From the NCBI GenBank assembly GCA_001971685.1, contig CP019326.1, positions 1,922,001 through 1,986,000 on the forward strand: 64,000 bases of DNA, given 5' to 3'. Position 1 is the stretch's first letter. Each line of letters begins with the position of its first letter. A model generated the notes under the pieces. That model saw only the letters and a program-made list of their open reading frames with translations. It was not told the DNA's origin and made no database searches. Positions 17,673 through 25,074 of this stretch are shown here, piece by piece. Made by a program: the position numbers and the translations under genes. Source of the stretch: Halomonas sp. 1513 (lineage in GTDB: Bacteria > Pseudomonadota > Gammaproteobacteria > Pseudomonadales > Halomonadaceae).

Positions 17673-17690
17673 CGGCATCCAACGATGCCG
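17673..17690 (+). other. intercistronic hairpin between ATPase and binding-protein genes
   Basis: CGGCATC-CAAC-GATGCCG forms a perfect seven-pair stem with a four-base loop. CTTG and CAAG outside it can extend the pairing. There is no T run, so it is more likely an mRNA stability or processing element than a terminator. It sits 35 bases before the ATG of the binding-protein gene. Confidence 0.45.
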
Positions 17691-17725
17691 GCGGCAAGTG
17701 CAACAACAACAATCGGAGAATCAGC

Positions 17726-18841
17726 ATGAAAACCATTATTCGCAAACGTGTCATCAAAGGTACCGGTGTCGCCGTAGCAGGTCTCTCGGCGCTGGCGGTG
17801 GCGGTCGCTGCCCACGCCGAGGGTCAGACCCTCAACGTGGTCTCCTGGGGCGGCGCCTACAGCATGAGCCAGCAGCGCGCCTACCATGAGCCGTGGATGG
17901 AGATGACCGGCGACGAAATCGTCAACATCGACCAGAGTGCCAACGCGCTGGCGGGGCTGCGTTCCCAGTCCCAGGCCGGCAACGTCACCTGGGACCTGGT
18001 CGATATGCTGCCGGCGGACGCCATGATTGCCTGTGCCGAAGGCCTCATCGAGCCCCTCGACCACGACGAGCTGCTGGCCGATGCGCCGGACGGCACGCCG
18101 CCCAGCGAGGACTTCGTCGACGGCGCGCTGGGCGAGTGCTTCGTGGCCTCGATCGTCTATTCGAACATCGTCGCTTTCAACAGCGACATGTTCCCCGAAG
18201 ATAATCAGCCCAGCACCATCGAGGATGTCTTCGACCTCGAGAACTACCCCGGCCAGCGCGCCCTGATGCGCCGCCCGATCAACAACCTCGAGTGGGCACT
18301 GATCGCCGATGGCGTCGACCGTGACGATGTCTACGACATGCTCGAGACCGAAGAGGGCATCCAGCGCGCCTTCGACAAGCTCGATACCATCAAGGACAGC
18401 GTGATCTGGTGGGAAGAGGGCGCCCAGCCGCCGCAGCTGCTGGCCGACCGTGAGGTTGCCTTCGCCTCGGCCTACAACGGCCGGATCTTCGATGCCATGG
18501 TCAGCGAGAATCAGCCGTTCGAGATCATCTGGGACGCCCAGGTATTCGAGCTCGACGGTTGGGTGGTGCCCACCGGCAAGATGGACAAGGTGCGCGATTT
18601 CCTCTACTTCGCCACCGACACCCAGCGTCTTGCCGACCAGGCCCAGTACATCTCCTATGGCCCGGCGCGGATGTCCTCCTCCGACCTCGTCTCGACGCAT
18701 GCCGAAACCGGCATCGAGATGGAAACCCACATGCCCACCTATGAGCCCAACTTCGCCACAGCGATCCAGAAGGATGACGAGTTCTGGGCCGACTACCTCG
18801 ACGAGTTGAGCCAGCGCTTCGACGCCTGGCTGGCACGGTAA
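17726..18841 (+). CDS. ABC transporter periplasmic binding protein, PotD/PotF-like
   Basis: A 371-residue extracellular solute-binding protein. The twin-basic N-terminus and hydrophobic core 'GVAVAGLSALAVAVAAHAEG' form a signal peptide cleaved after AHA. The mature protein opens 'QTLNVVSWGGAYSMSQQRAY', the typical start of the spermidine/putrescine and opine receptor family. 'WDLVDMLPADAMIAC' and 'EGAQPPQLLADREVAFASAY' are family positions. Neighbouring genes make it the receptor of a type I importer. The ligand, whether polyamine or a related amine, is inferred from family only. A good GGAG precedes the ATG. Confidence 0.88.
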   Translation: MKTIIRKRVIKGTGVAVAGLSALAVAVAAHAEGQTLNVVSWGGAYSMSQQRAYHEPWMEMTGDEIVNIDQSANALAGLRSQSQAGNVTWDLVDMLPADAMIACAEGLIEPLDHDELLADAPDGTPPSEDFVDGALGECFVASIVYSNIVAFNSDMFPEDNQPSTIEDVFDLENYPGQRALMRRPINNLEWALIADGVDRDDVYDMLETEEGIQRAFDKLDTIKDSVIWWEEGAQPPQLLADREVAFASAYNGRIFDAMVSENQPFEIIWDAQVFELDGWVVPTGKMDKVRDFLYFATDTQRLADQAQYISYGPARMSSSDLVSTHAETGIEMETHMPTYEPNFATAIQKDDEFWADYLDELSQRFDAWLAR

Positions 18842-18848
18842 GACCTCT

Positions 18849-18877
18849 CGCCGCACCGCTCATCGAGTGGTGCGGCG
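18849..18877 (+). other. strong intercistronic hairpin after the binding-protein gene
   Basis: CGCCGCACCGCTC, a loop ATC and GAGTGGTGCGGCG give a 13-pair stem with one G-U pair, 7 bases past the stop. Only a weak pyrimidine run (TCTATTTCC) follows. Such hairpins often act as partial terminators or 3' stabilisers that let the binding protein be made in excess over the permeases, and I infer that role here. Confidence 0.6.
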
Positions 18878-18913
18878 TCTATTTCCTGCCGACTGACTGA
18901 TGGTGAGGTCCGC

Positions 18914-20164
18914 GTGTCCGACTCTTCTGCTCCGCTGACCACGGCCGATGGCGTGCCGCTCAAGGTCAGCCTGCGTCGCGCGGTGCGACGTTCGAAAATC
19001 AAGGCGCTGCTGCTGGTGGCGCCACTGCTGCTTTTTCTGGTGATTGCCTTCGTGATCCCGATCTTCGAGATGCTGACGCGCAGCGTCGCCAATCCCGAGG
19101 TCAGCAATCACCTTCCGCGAACCGTGGCCGCCCTTGAAGACTGGGACCGACAGGACGTCCCCGGTGAGCCGGCGTTCGCGGCATTGGTCGAAGACCTGTT
19201 GGAGGGCCAGGAGGCGCGCAATCTGGGCCTGCTGGCCAGCCGCTTGAACTATGAGCGCTCCGGCATGCGTTCGGCGATCAACCGCACGGCCCGCGGTCTG
19301 CGTACCATGGAGCCGCCGTATCGCGAGGCGGTGATCGAGGCCAATGCGCGCTGGGGCGAGCTCGACACCTGGAAGATCATCCAGCGCGAGGCGCGCCTAT
19401 ATACGCCGTCCTACTACCTGGCGGCGGTCGACCGTCAGCTGACGCCGGATGGCGAGATCACCCGTGCGCCGGACAACCAGCAGATCCACGTCAGCCTGTT
19501 CTGGCGGACCTTCTGGATGAGCGGGCTGATCACCCTGATGACGCTGCTGCTCGGCTATCCCATCGCCTTCCTGCTGGCCAGCCTGCCGCTGCGCCACTCC
19601 AACCTGTTGATGATCCTGGTGCTGCTGCCGTTCTGGACGTCGCTGCTGGTGCGTACCACCACCTGGATCGCCATCCTGCAGTCCCAGGGGGTGTTGAACG
19701 ATGTGATGGTGTTCCTCGGCGTGATTGCCGACGATGCGCGCTGGCAGATGATTCACAACAAGATCGGCACGGTGGTGGCGATGACGCATATCCTGCTGCC
19801 GTTCATGATCCTGCCACTCTATTCGGTAATGAAGACCATCCCGCCGAGCTATATGCGCGCGGCACGCTCGTTGGGCGGTCGGCCGTTCCTGTGTTTCCGA
19901 CGCGTCTATTTCCCATTGACGATTCCCGGCATGGCAGCCGGCGGGATCCTGGTCTTTATCCTGTCGATCGGCTACTACATCACGCCGGCGCTGGTGGGCG
20001 GACAGTCGGGTCGCTTCATCACCAACTACATCGCCTATCACATGCAGACCTCGCTCAACTGGGGGCTTGCGGCGGCGATTGCGTCGATCCTGCTGTTCGT
20101 GGTGGTGGTGTTCTACATGGTCTTCAATCGCCTAGTCGGCGTCGACAAGGTCAAACTGGGGTAA
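18914..20164 (+). CDS. ABC transporter permease, PotB/PotH-like
   Basis: A 416-residue inner-membrane subunit. After a first helix near residues 32-52 it has an unusually long periplasmic segment (about residues 55-190, charged and helical). The standard permease core of five helices follows. The ATPase-contacting EAA loop is visible as 'YMRAARSLGGRPFLCFRRVY'. PotB itself is about 275 residues. The extra segment is typical of a long-permease subfamily within polyamine-type importers. The start is GTG. The next permease begins 3 bases after its stop. Confidence 0.88.
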   Translation: MSDSSAPLTTADGVPLKVSLRRAVRRSKIKALLLVAPLLLFLVIAFVIPIFEMLTRSVANPEVSNHLPRTVAALEDWDRQDVPGEPAFAALVEDLLEGQEARNLGLLASRLNYERSGMRSAINRTARGLRTMEPPYREAVIEANARWGELDTWKIIQREARLYTPSYYLAAVDRQLTPDGEITRAPDNQQIHVSLFWRTFWMSGLITLMTLLLGYPIAFLLASLPLRHSNLLMILVLLPFWTSLLVRTTTWIAILQSQGVLNDVMVFLGVIADDARWQMIHNKIGTVVAMTHILLPFMILPLYSVMKTIPPSYMRAARSLGGRPFLCFRRVYFPLTIPGMAAGGILVFILSIGYYITPALVGGQSGRFITNYIAYHMQTSLNWGLAAAIASILLFVVVVFYMVFNRLVGVDKVKLG

Positions 20165-20167
20165 CTC

Positions 20168-21019
20168 ATGGCGATTCCTTCCTATGCCACCCGCGGCGAG
20201 CGCATCTGGCACTACGCGTTCCGCGGGATCTGTGCGCTGATCTTCCTGTTCCTGGTCGGCCCGCTGCTGGTGATCATCCCGCTGTCGTTCAACGCGGCAC
20301 CCTACTTCACCTTTACCCAGGAGATGCTGACCTTCGATCCGGCGGGTTACTCGCTACGCTGGTACCAGGACTTCTTCACCTCCAGCGCCTGGCTCAACGC
20401 GATCAAGAACAGCTTCATCATCGGCATCGCCTCGACGATCCTGGCCACCGTGCTGGGGACCATCGCGGCATTGGGGCTCTCGAGCCGCTACATGCCGGCG
20501 CGGGGGCTGGTGATGGCGCTGCTGATCTCGCCGATGATCGTGCCGCTGATCATCTCGGCGGCGGCGATGTTCTTCTTCTTCTCGCGGGTCAACCTGGCGC
20601 AGACCTATCTCGGGGTGATATTGGCGCATACCGCGCTGGGCATTCCGTTCGTGGTGATCACGGTGACCGCTACGCTGTCGAGTTTCGACACCACCCTGAT
20701 TCGTGCCGCCCACAGCCTGGGCGCCAACCCCACCCGCACCTTCTTCAAGGTGGTACTGCCGCTGGTGACCCCGGGCGTGGTGTCCGGGGCGCTGTTCGCT
20801 TTCATCACCTCGTTCGATGAAGTGGTGGTGGTGTTGTTCATTGCCGGGCCCGAGCAGCGCACCATGCCGATTCAGATGTGGTCGGGGATTCGTGAGCAGA
20901 TCAGCCCGACGATCCTGGCCGTGGCCACCCTGCTGGTGCTGCTGTCGATGCTGATGCTGACCACGCTGGAGCTGCTGAGGCGGCGCAGCGAGCGCCTGCG
21001 CGGCGTGACTCCGGGGTAA
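20168..21019 (+). CDS. ABC transporter permease, PotC/PotI-like
   Basis: The second membrane subunit, 283 residues with six helices. The EAA loop reads 'IRAAHSLGANPTRTFFKVV' followed by 'LPLVTPGVVSGALFAF', as in PotC and PotI. It forms a heterodimer with the long permease encoded just upstream. A strong terminator 30 bases after the stop ends the operon, which therefore runs ATPase, binding protein, permease, permease. Confidence 0.9.
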   Translation: MAIPSYATRGERIWHYAFRGICALIFLFLVGPLLVIIPLSFNAAPYFTFTQEMLTFDPAGYSLRWYQDFFTSSAWLNAIKNSFIIGIASTILATVLGTIAALGLSSRYMPARGLVMALLISPMIVPLIISAAAMFFFFSRVNLAQTYLGVILAHTALGIPFVVITVTATLSSFDTTLIRAAHSLGANPTRTFFKVVLPLVTPGVVSGALFAFITSFDEVVVVLFIAGPEQRTMPIQMWSGIREQISPTILAVATLLVLLSMLMLTTLELLRRRSERLRGVTPG

Positions 21020-21049
21020 GTCCTCCACCAACTGCTGTGAGTGACCGCA

Positions 21050-21084
21050 CCTGCGCCCGGCCTTGGCCGGGCGCAGGTGTTTTA
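21050..21084 (+). terminator. intrinsic terminator of the polyamine-type ABC operon
   Basis: CCTGCGCCCGGCC and GGCCGGGCGCAGG pair perfectly over 13 bases around a two-base TT gap (21050-21077), followed by TGTTTTAT. The stem is very GC-rich. It separates the ABC operon from the flagellar block. Confidence 0.85.
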
Positions 21085-21098
21085 TGCGGCAAAATGGC

Positions 21099-21125
21099 TA
21101 AAGATCGTCGCGTCGGCGCCGATAG
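21099..21125 (+). promoter_or_regulatory. sigma-28 (FliA) promoter for fliSTK
   Basis: TAAA at 21099-21102, a 15-base spacer and GCCGATAG at 21118-21125 match the FliA consensus TAAA-N15-GCCGATAA at all but the last position. It points at fliS, whose ATG is at 21218. Confidence 0.82.
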
Positions 21126-21217
21126 TTTGAATTGAGCACCAACGCCAAGCCTTTTCCCGCGACCTCTGGTCTCCGGGGCTGGTAAAAAGGTAGCCATCGA
21201 AAAAGAGGATTCAGGAC

Positions 21218-21649
21218 ATGAGTGCGATGCGCGGAGCGGCCGCCTATGGTCGCGGGGCCAATGCCTACGCCAAGGTCGGCGTCGAGAGCGGCGTAATGTC
21301 GGCCAGCCCACATCAACTGATCGTGATGCTGTTCGACGGCGCCCAGGCGTCGATTCGGGCGGCGCGGATTCATATGCAGAGCGGCAATACGGTGGAGAAG
21401 GGCAAGTCGATCTCCAAGGCGCTGGATATCGTCAACAACGGCCTGATGGCAGCCCTCGATGCCGAACGCGGTGGCGAAGTCGCCCAGCGGTTGGCGTCGC
21501 TGTATGACTACATCGCGCGCCTGCTGCTGGCCGCCAACCTGCGTAACGACGAGCAGAGCCTCGATGAGGCGGCCAAGCTGCTCGACGACATCGGCACTGC
21601 CTGGCGTGAGATCGGTGGCCAGCCCGGCGCGCAAGCGAGCGGGCAGTGA
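21218..21649 (+). CDS. fliS: flagellin-specific export chaperone FliS
   Basis: A 143-residue cytoplasmic chaperone that binds the C-terminus of flagellin and prevents early polymerisation. The helical-bundle signature is clear: 'ANAYAKVGVESGVMSASPHQ', then 'LIVMLFDGAQASIRAARIHM', then 'KSISKALDIVNNGLMAALD'. AAAAAGAGGA gives a ribosome site before the ATG. It is the first gene behind a sigma-28 promoter and its TGA overlaps the GTG of fliT. The flagellin gene itself is not in the window. Confidence 0.95.
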   Translation: MSAMRGAAAYGRGANAYAKVGVESGVMSASPHQLIVMLFDGAQASIRAARIHMQSGNTVEKGKSISKALDIVNNGLMAALDAERGGEVAQRLASLYDYIARLLLAANLRNDEQSLDEAAKLLDDIGTAWREIGGQPGAQASGQ

Positions 21650-22071
21650 GCGCCGGCGAACTCTCCGCCGCCGACAAGCAAGCGCTGGTGATCAAGTGCT
21701 ACCAGGCGCTGCGCGTTCAGGCGGATGAGATGCGCGAGCTGGCGCGAGCCGAGGCTTGGGACGAGCTGATTCAGCATCAGGCACGCTATGTGGTGGAGGT
21801 CGAGCGGCTGGCACGCATGGAGCAGGAGCTCGAACTCGATGCCGCGCATCGCGAGCGCAAGGCAGCGCTGCTCGAAGCGATTCTGGAGCGCGATCACGAG
21901 GTGCGCGAGCGCTTGGTGGCGCGCCGCGATGAGCTGGGCGAGTTGATTGGTACCAGCCAGCGTCGCCGCGACCTGAGCCGCGCCTACCGCACCGCCAGTG
22001 GCGGCAACGTGGTGGACGCCGAATCCGCGTTTGCCGGCGAGGCCAGGCGTCACCCGCCAGGTAGCTCGTGA
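21646..22071 (+). CDS. fliT: FliT-like flagellar chaperone/regulator
   Basis: A 141-residue, almost wholly helical, charged protein. In enterobacteria FliT is the chaperone of the filament cap FliD and binds FlhDC to damp class-2 transcription. Similarity is mainly in size, helical pattern ('LALVIKCYQALRVQADEMRE'-like opening, long 'ERKAALLEAILERDHEVRER' helix) and position directly after fliS. GTG 21646 overlaps the fliS stop. FlhDC is encoded 2 kb downstream, so the FliT feedback would be meaningful here. Family assignment rests partly on context. Confidence 0.75.
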   Translation: MSAGELSAADKQALVIKCYQALRVQADEMRELARAEAWDELIQHQARYVVEVERLARMEQELELDAAHRERKAALLEAILERDHEVRERLVARRDELGELIGTSQRRRDLSRAYRTASGGNVVDAESAFAGEARRHPPGSS

Positions 22072-23378
22072 GTGGTATCACGCCGCTGCTCGACACCCTC
22101 TTGCACCAGGTACTGGGCAAGCGGGTGGATGTGCCGGTGCAGCGTGACCTGAACGAGCCGGTGCGGCCGACCGACCCAAGCCGCGCTCCGCGAGCGGTGC
22201 ACAGCGATTCGCGACTGGATGCACGCCAGCCCAGCCTGCAAGGACTGAGCGGTGCCGTGGCGCGCGAGGGCGGGCGACTGTCGGGGCCGGCGCTGCCCGC
22301 TGGTGATGCGCCAGCCTCCACCCATACCCACTTCAGCCAGGCAGCGCGTACCATCGCCGATATCCTGGTCAAGTTCCCCGCGCCACCCTCGACGCTGCGC
22401 CCGGCCGTGCCGCTGGTGGCGGCGTCTCAGGCCGCAAGCCCTTCCGCCGGTCAACTGGCCAGCCAGCTGCAAGCCTCGATCAACTACAGTGGGTTGTTCT
22501 ATGAATCCCACCTGGGGCGCTGGTTTCGCGGCGACCTGCCGCGCCAGGTGCTGGAGGCGCAGCCCCAGATGCAGTTCACGCAAGGGGCCAGAGCGCAAGC
22601 CATGCCCACTGCCGGCGCGGCGAGCTTGGCGCCCGCTGCTGCCAGTGTGCTGCAGTGGCCAGCGGTGCCGGTATCGCCGCGCGGTGGGCTGGTGATCACC
22701 GGGCCCTTCGTGCCGCTCGCCATGCCTGCCGCGTCGACGCTGGCGCCAGCACCCTCGGCCGCTGGCGGTGCTGCCAGCCAGGCGGGCGGGTATATACCGT
22801 TATCTTCACAGCCTGCACTCTCGGCGTCGCTCTCTCCATCGTCAGCGCCGCCCCTCTCCAGGAGTGCGCCGGCGCTTCCGGCACAGGCCGCCGCGGCCTT
22901 TGCTAGCCAGGCGGCGGAGGTCGCCGAGCCGGCTACCATGCGTAGCGCAGGGCCGCTGACCGAGTCGGCAAACGAACTGCTGCAGGGCTTGATTCGTCAT
23001 CAGTTGGAGGTGCTGGTGTCGCCGGTGCTGCGCTGGGAGGGCGACGTATGGTCGGGGATCTTCATGGCGTTGATGATTCACCTGCCCGACGAGCGAGAGC
23101 GTTCGCCACGCGGCGAGCAGGACGGCACCCAGGATGACCAGGAGCCCGCCTGGCACTCGACGCTATCGCTGACGCTACCCGCGCTGGGCGAGATCCATGT
23201 CGATCTGCGCCTAAAGGGGGAGCGGGTGGCACTGACCCTTGAGAGCATGTCGCGTGACGTGGTCCAGCGCCTGGAGGAGGGCAAGGAAAGCCTGCGTGAC
23301 CGATTGACGGCGCGAGGCTTTAGCGAGGTGGCGCTGCTGGCGCGGCTGCGCGTCGTTGAGGGAGATCGCCATGAGTGA
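22068..23378 (+). CDS. fliK: FliK-like flagellar hook-length control protein
   Basis: A 436-residue protein with a long Ala/Pro/Ser-rich, low-complexity N-terminal two-thirds (residues about 35-300). Its compact C-terminal domain has strands such as 'LTLPALGEIHVDLRLKGERV' and a helical 'DVVQRLEEGKESLRDRLTAR' stretch. That is the architecture of FliK proteins, which measure the hook and switch FlhB specificity. GTG 22068 overlaps the fliT stop (GTGA). The FlhB C-terminal-like protein directly downstream supports a specificity-switch role. A FliK here, apart from the fliE-J operon, might be a second copy. Confidence 0.7.
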   Translation: MSGITPLLDTLLHQVLGKRVDVPVQRDLNEPVRPTDPSRAPRAVHSDSRLDARQPSLQGLSGAVAREGGRLSGPALPAGDAPASTHTHFSQAARTIADILVKFPAPPSTLRPAVPLVAASQAASPSAGQLASQLQASINYSGLFYESHLGRWFRGDLPRQVLEAQPQMQFTQGARAQAMPTAGAASLAPAAASVLQWPAVPVSPRGGLVITGPFVPLAMPAASTLAPAPSAAGGAASQAGGYIPLSSQPALSASLSPSSAPPLSRSAPALPAQAAAAFASQAAEVAEPATMRSAGPLTESANELLQGLIRHQLEVLVSPVLRWEGDVWSGIFMALMIHLPDERERSPRGEQDGTQDDQEPAWHSTLSLTLPALGEIHVDLRLKGERVALTLESMSRDVVQRLEEGKESLRDRLTARGFSEVALLARLRVVEGDRHE

Positions 23379-23676
23379 GCGTACGCCGCCTTCGCGTCGT
23401 CGCCAGGCCGTGGCGCTGGCCTATCAGGAGCGCGAGGGGGCCCCACGAGTGCTGGCGCGAGGCTATGGTGACCTGGCCGAGCGCATCATCGCCGAGGCGC
23501 GTCGTCAGGGGGTGTTCGTGCATGACGCCCCGGAGCTGGTCAGCCTGCTGATGCAGCTGGATATCGATGAACGCATCCCCGAAAACCTCTATGCCGTGAT
23601 AGCCGAGCTGCTGATCTGGGCCCGCGAGCTGTCGTTGGAGGAGGAAAAAGCGTCAGTAATGGGAGACAAATTGTAA
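23371..23676 (+). CDS. FlhB C-terminal-domain homologue (FhlB-like)
   Basis: A 101-residue protein matching the cytoplasmic tail of FlhB: 'AYQEREGAPRVLARGYGDLA' and 'IDERIPENLYAVIAELLIWA' align with the corresponding 'APRVVAKGADMVAARIREM' and 'LDREIPAALYTAVAEVLAWA' of the FlhB encoded at 38786. The NPTH self-cleavage motif is absent. Such stand-alone FlhB-tail proteins can replace the FlhB C-terminal fragment in export switching. ATG 23371 is preferred over 23356 because GAGGGAGA precedes it. It overlaps the FliK-like gene by 8 bases, so the two are coexpressed. Confidence 0.85.
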   Translation: MSERTPPSRRRQAVALAYQEREGAPRVLARGYGDLAERIIAEARRQGVFVHDAPELVSLLMQLDIDERIPENLYAVIAELLIWARELSLEEEKASVMGDKL

Positions 23677-24009
23677 TAAATTGTCTCTGCATGCGGGCCT
23701 GGATGTCTCCAATGCGATACGCCAATATTTTGCTATTTCGCTTAACTCGCTGTTTTAGCGATTTAATGTTCTTGTTGACCCAGGTCAAGTGCTGCAGCGA
23801 TTTCAGCAGGTCGTCGAAGGTAGGTGTTGAAAGACATCATGAAAAAGTCTCAAACTGTGCTCAACTTGGCTTGTGTCGATGACTGACATCTAGCCGGCGC
23901 CTCGGGGGTTGACGCAGGGGCGGACAAGAATAAAGGCATAACAACGCAAGGCGAATTGCCCAGAGCCACAAGAGCTCGGCCTGATAACGAACCGCAGGGA
24001 ACACCGAAC
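23677..24009 (+). promoter_or_regulatory. flhDC upstream control region
   Basis: A 333-base noncoding stretch, clearly AT-richer than its surroundings, as is usual for flhDC control regions. It contains a perfect 14-base FNR/CRP-like palindrome at 23775-23788. TTGACG at 23909-23914 could be a -35 box with TAAAGG at 23931-23936 as a weak -10 (16-base spacer). GCTGCAGCGATTTCAGC near 23790 is a further imperfect inverted repeat. A short open frame inside it lacks a ribosome site and homology and is not called. Confidence 0.55.
23775..23788. promoter_or_regulatory. FNR/CRP-family-like palindrome upstream of flhD
   Basis: TTGACC-CA-GGTCAA is a perfect inverted repeat. Read as TTGAC-N4-GTCAA it has the geometry of FNR, ANR and DNR boxes (TTGAT-N4-ATCAA), with C/G in the fifth position. 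It lies about 220 bases before the flhD start and 120 before the best promoter candidate. Which protein binds is inference. Confidence 0.4.
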
Positions 24010-24336
24010 ATGACCATCGATACCATTCTGGACGAAATCCAGGACCTCAATCTGTCCTACCTGCTGCTGGTCCAGCGCTTGCTGAATGAAGATCGCGCGT
24101 CGGCGATGTTCCGCCTCAAGCTCACCGAAGAGATGGCCGAACTGCTGGCCACGCTTTCTGCCAAGCAGCTCAGCAAGCTTTCACGCACCAACCAGCTGCT
24201 GTGCCGGCTGTGCTACGAGGATGCCGATCAGCTGCGCAAACTGACCCACAATCAGCGTGAGCAGGGTCTTTCCCAGACCCATGCATCGCTATTGATGGCG
24301 GTTCCGCTGAGCGGCAATGTGCTGCGGGAGGGCTAG
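24010..24336 (+). CDS. flhD: flagellar master regulator subunit FlhD
   Basis: FlhD pairs with FlhC as the FlhD4C2 complex that activates class-2 flagellar promoters with sigma-70. The 108 residues include the diagnostic 'DEIQDLNLSYLLLVQRLLNE' opening and 'DRASAMFRLKLTEEMAELLA'. Length is close to the enterobacterial protein. ATG 24010 follows AGGGAA. Earlier in-frame starts (from 23956) lack a ribosome site and lie outside the conserved region. flhC follows after 3 bases. Confidence 0.96.
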   Translation: MTIDTILDEIQDLNLSYLLLVQRLLNEDRASAMFRLKLTEEMAELLATLSAKQLSKLSRTNQLLCRLCYEDADQLRKLTHNQREQGLSQTHASLLMAVPLSGNVLREG

Positions 24337-24339
24337 GAG

Positions 24340-24912
24340 ATGGCGGACAAGAGCCTCGTCAGTGAAATGCTGCAGGTGCAGATGGCCATCGAGCTGATCG
24401 AGCTCGGGGCGCGCCTGCAGGTGCTTGAGACCGAGACCGATCTGAGTCGCGCGCGCCTGATTCGCCTCTACAAGGAGGTGCGCGGCATGTCCCCCCCCAA
24501 GGGCATGCTGCCGTTCTCTACCGACTGGTTCATCACCTGGATGCCCAACGTCCACTCCTCGCTGTTCTACAACATTTATCTGCGGCTGAAGCATGACTAC
24601 GGTTGCCAGCGTATGGAGGCCTTCGTCAAGGCGTTTCGCTTGTATCTCGAACAGGTCGAGCTGGACGAGGCCGAGCCGGTGCTGGGGCTGACCCGGGCCT
24701 GGACGCTGATCCGTTTCTTCGAAAGCGACATGCTCGAGCTCAATCCCTGCACCAGCTGCGGCGGGCACTTCGTGGCCCATGCCCACACGCCGAGTCACGA
24801 CTTTGTGTGCGGCATCTGCCAGCCGCCGTCGCGCGCCGGCAAGACCCGCAAGCGCCTGGCCGAGGCCAAGGCGGCTGCATCCACCGTTCAGGCCGCCGTC
24901 GCCGCACGTTAA
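24340..24912 (+). CDS. flhC: flagellar master regulator subunit FlhC
   Basis: The DNA-binding partner of FlhD, 190 residues. Almost the whole length matches the family: 'ARLQVLETETDLSRARLIRL', 'PPKGMLPFSTDWFITW', and the zinc site with four cysteines in 'NPCTSCGGHFVAH' and 'FVCGICQPPSR' (residues about 137-168). A TAGGAG ribosome site precedes the ATG. A good terminator 20 bases downstream ends the operon, so flhDC is a free-standing two-gene unit. Confidence 0.97.
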   Translation: MADKSLVSEMLQVQMAIELIELGARLQVLETETDLSRARLIRLYKEVRGMSPPKGMLPFSTDWFITWMPNVHSSLFYNIYLRLKHDYGCQRMEAFVKAFRLYLEQVELDEAEPVLGLTRAWTLIRFFESDMLELNPCTSCGGHFVAHAHTPSHDFVCGICQPPSRAGKTRKRLAEAKAAASTVQAAVAAR

Positions 24913-24932
24913 CCGCGTGGCTGTGTCGCTTA

Positions 24933-24959
24933 CCCCGCGCCGTCCGGTGCGGGGTTTTT
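24933..24959 (+). terminator. intrinsic terminator of flhDC
   Basis: CCCCGCGCC-GTCC-GGTGCGGGG gives a nine-pair stem with one G-U pair and a four-base loop, directly followed by TTTTT. It separates flhDC from the motA promoter. Confidence 0.88.
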
Positions 24960-25006
24960 CATGCCCGCATGACCCAGCCGTAGCACAAGTTTTTGTCGAT
25001 TGGCCC

Positions 25007-25033
25007 TCAAGCCAGCGCGGTGCGTGCCGATAA
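25007..25033 (+). promoter_or_regulatory. sigma-28 (FliA) promoter for motAB-cheAW
   Basis: TCAA at 25007-25010, exactly 15 bases, then a perfect GCCGATAA at 25026-25033. TCAAG is a known variant of the FliA -35. The motA GTG is 42 bases downstream. Confidence 0.85.
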
Positions 25034-25074
25034 CTGTGTTGAAGCCACCCATGCCGTAGCAAAGGATACCGGTC

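Noticed and set aside
17600..18856. A 418-codon open frame antisense to the binding-protein gene
   Set aside because: It is a shadow of a strongly coding sense gene with signal peptide and family motifs. High GC makes long antisense frames common here. The same holds for other long antisense frames over cheA, flhA, the MCPs and cydD.
23691..23882. A 63-codon open frame in the flhD upstream region
   Set aside because: It has no ribosome site, no recognisable motif and lies in AT-rich control DNA.
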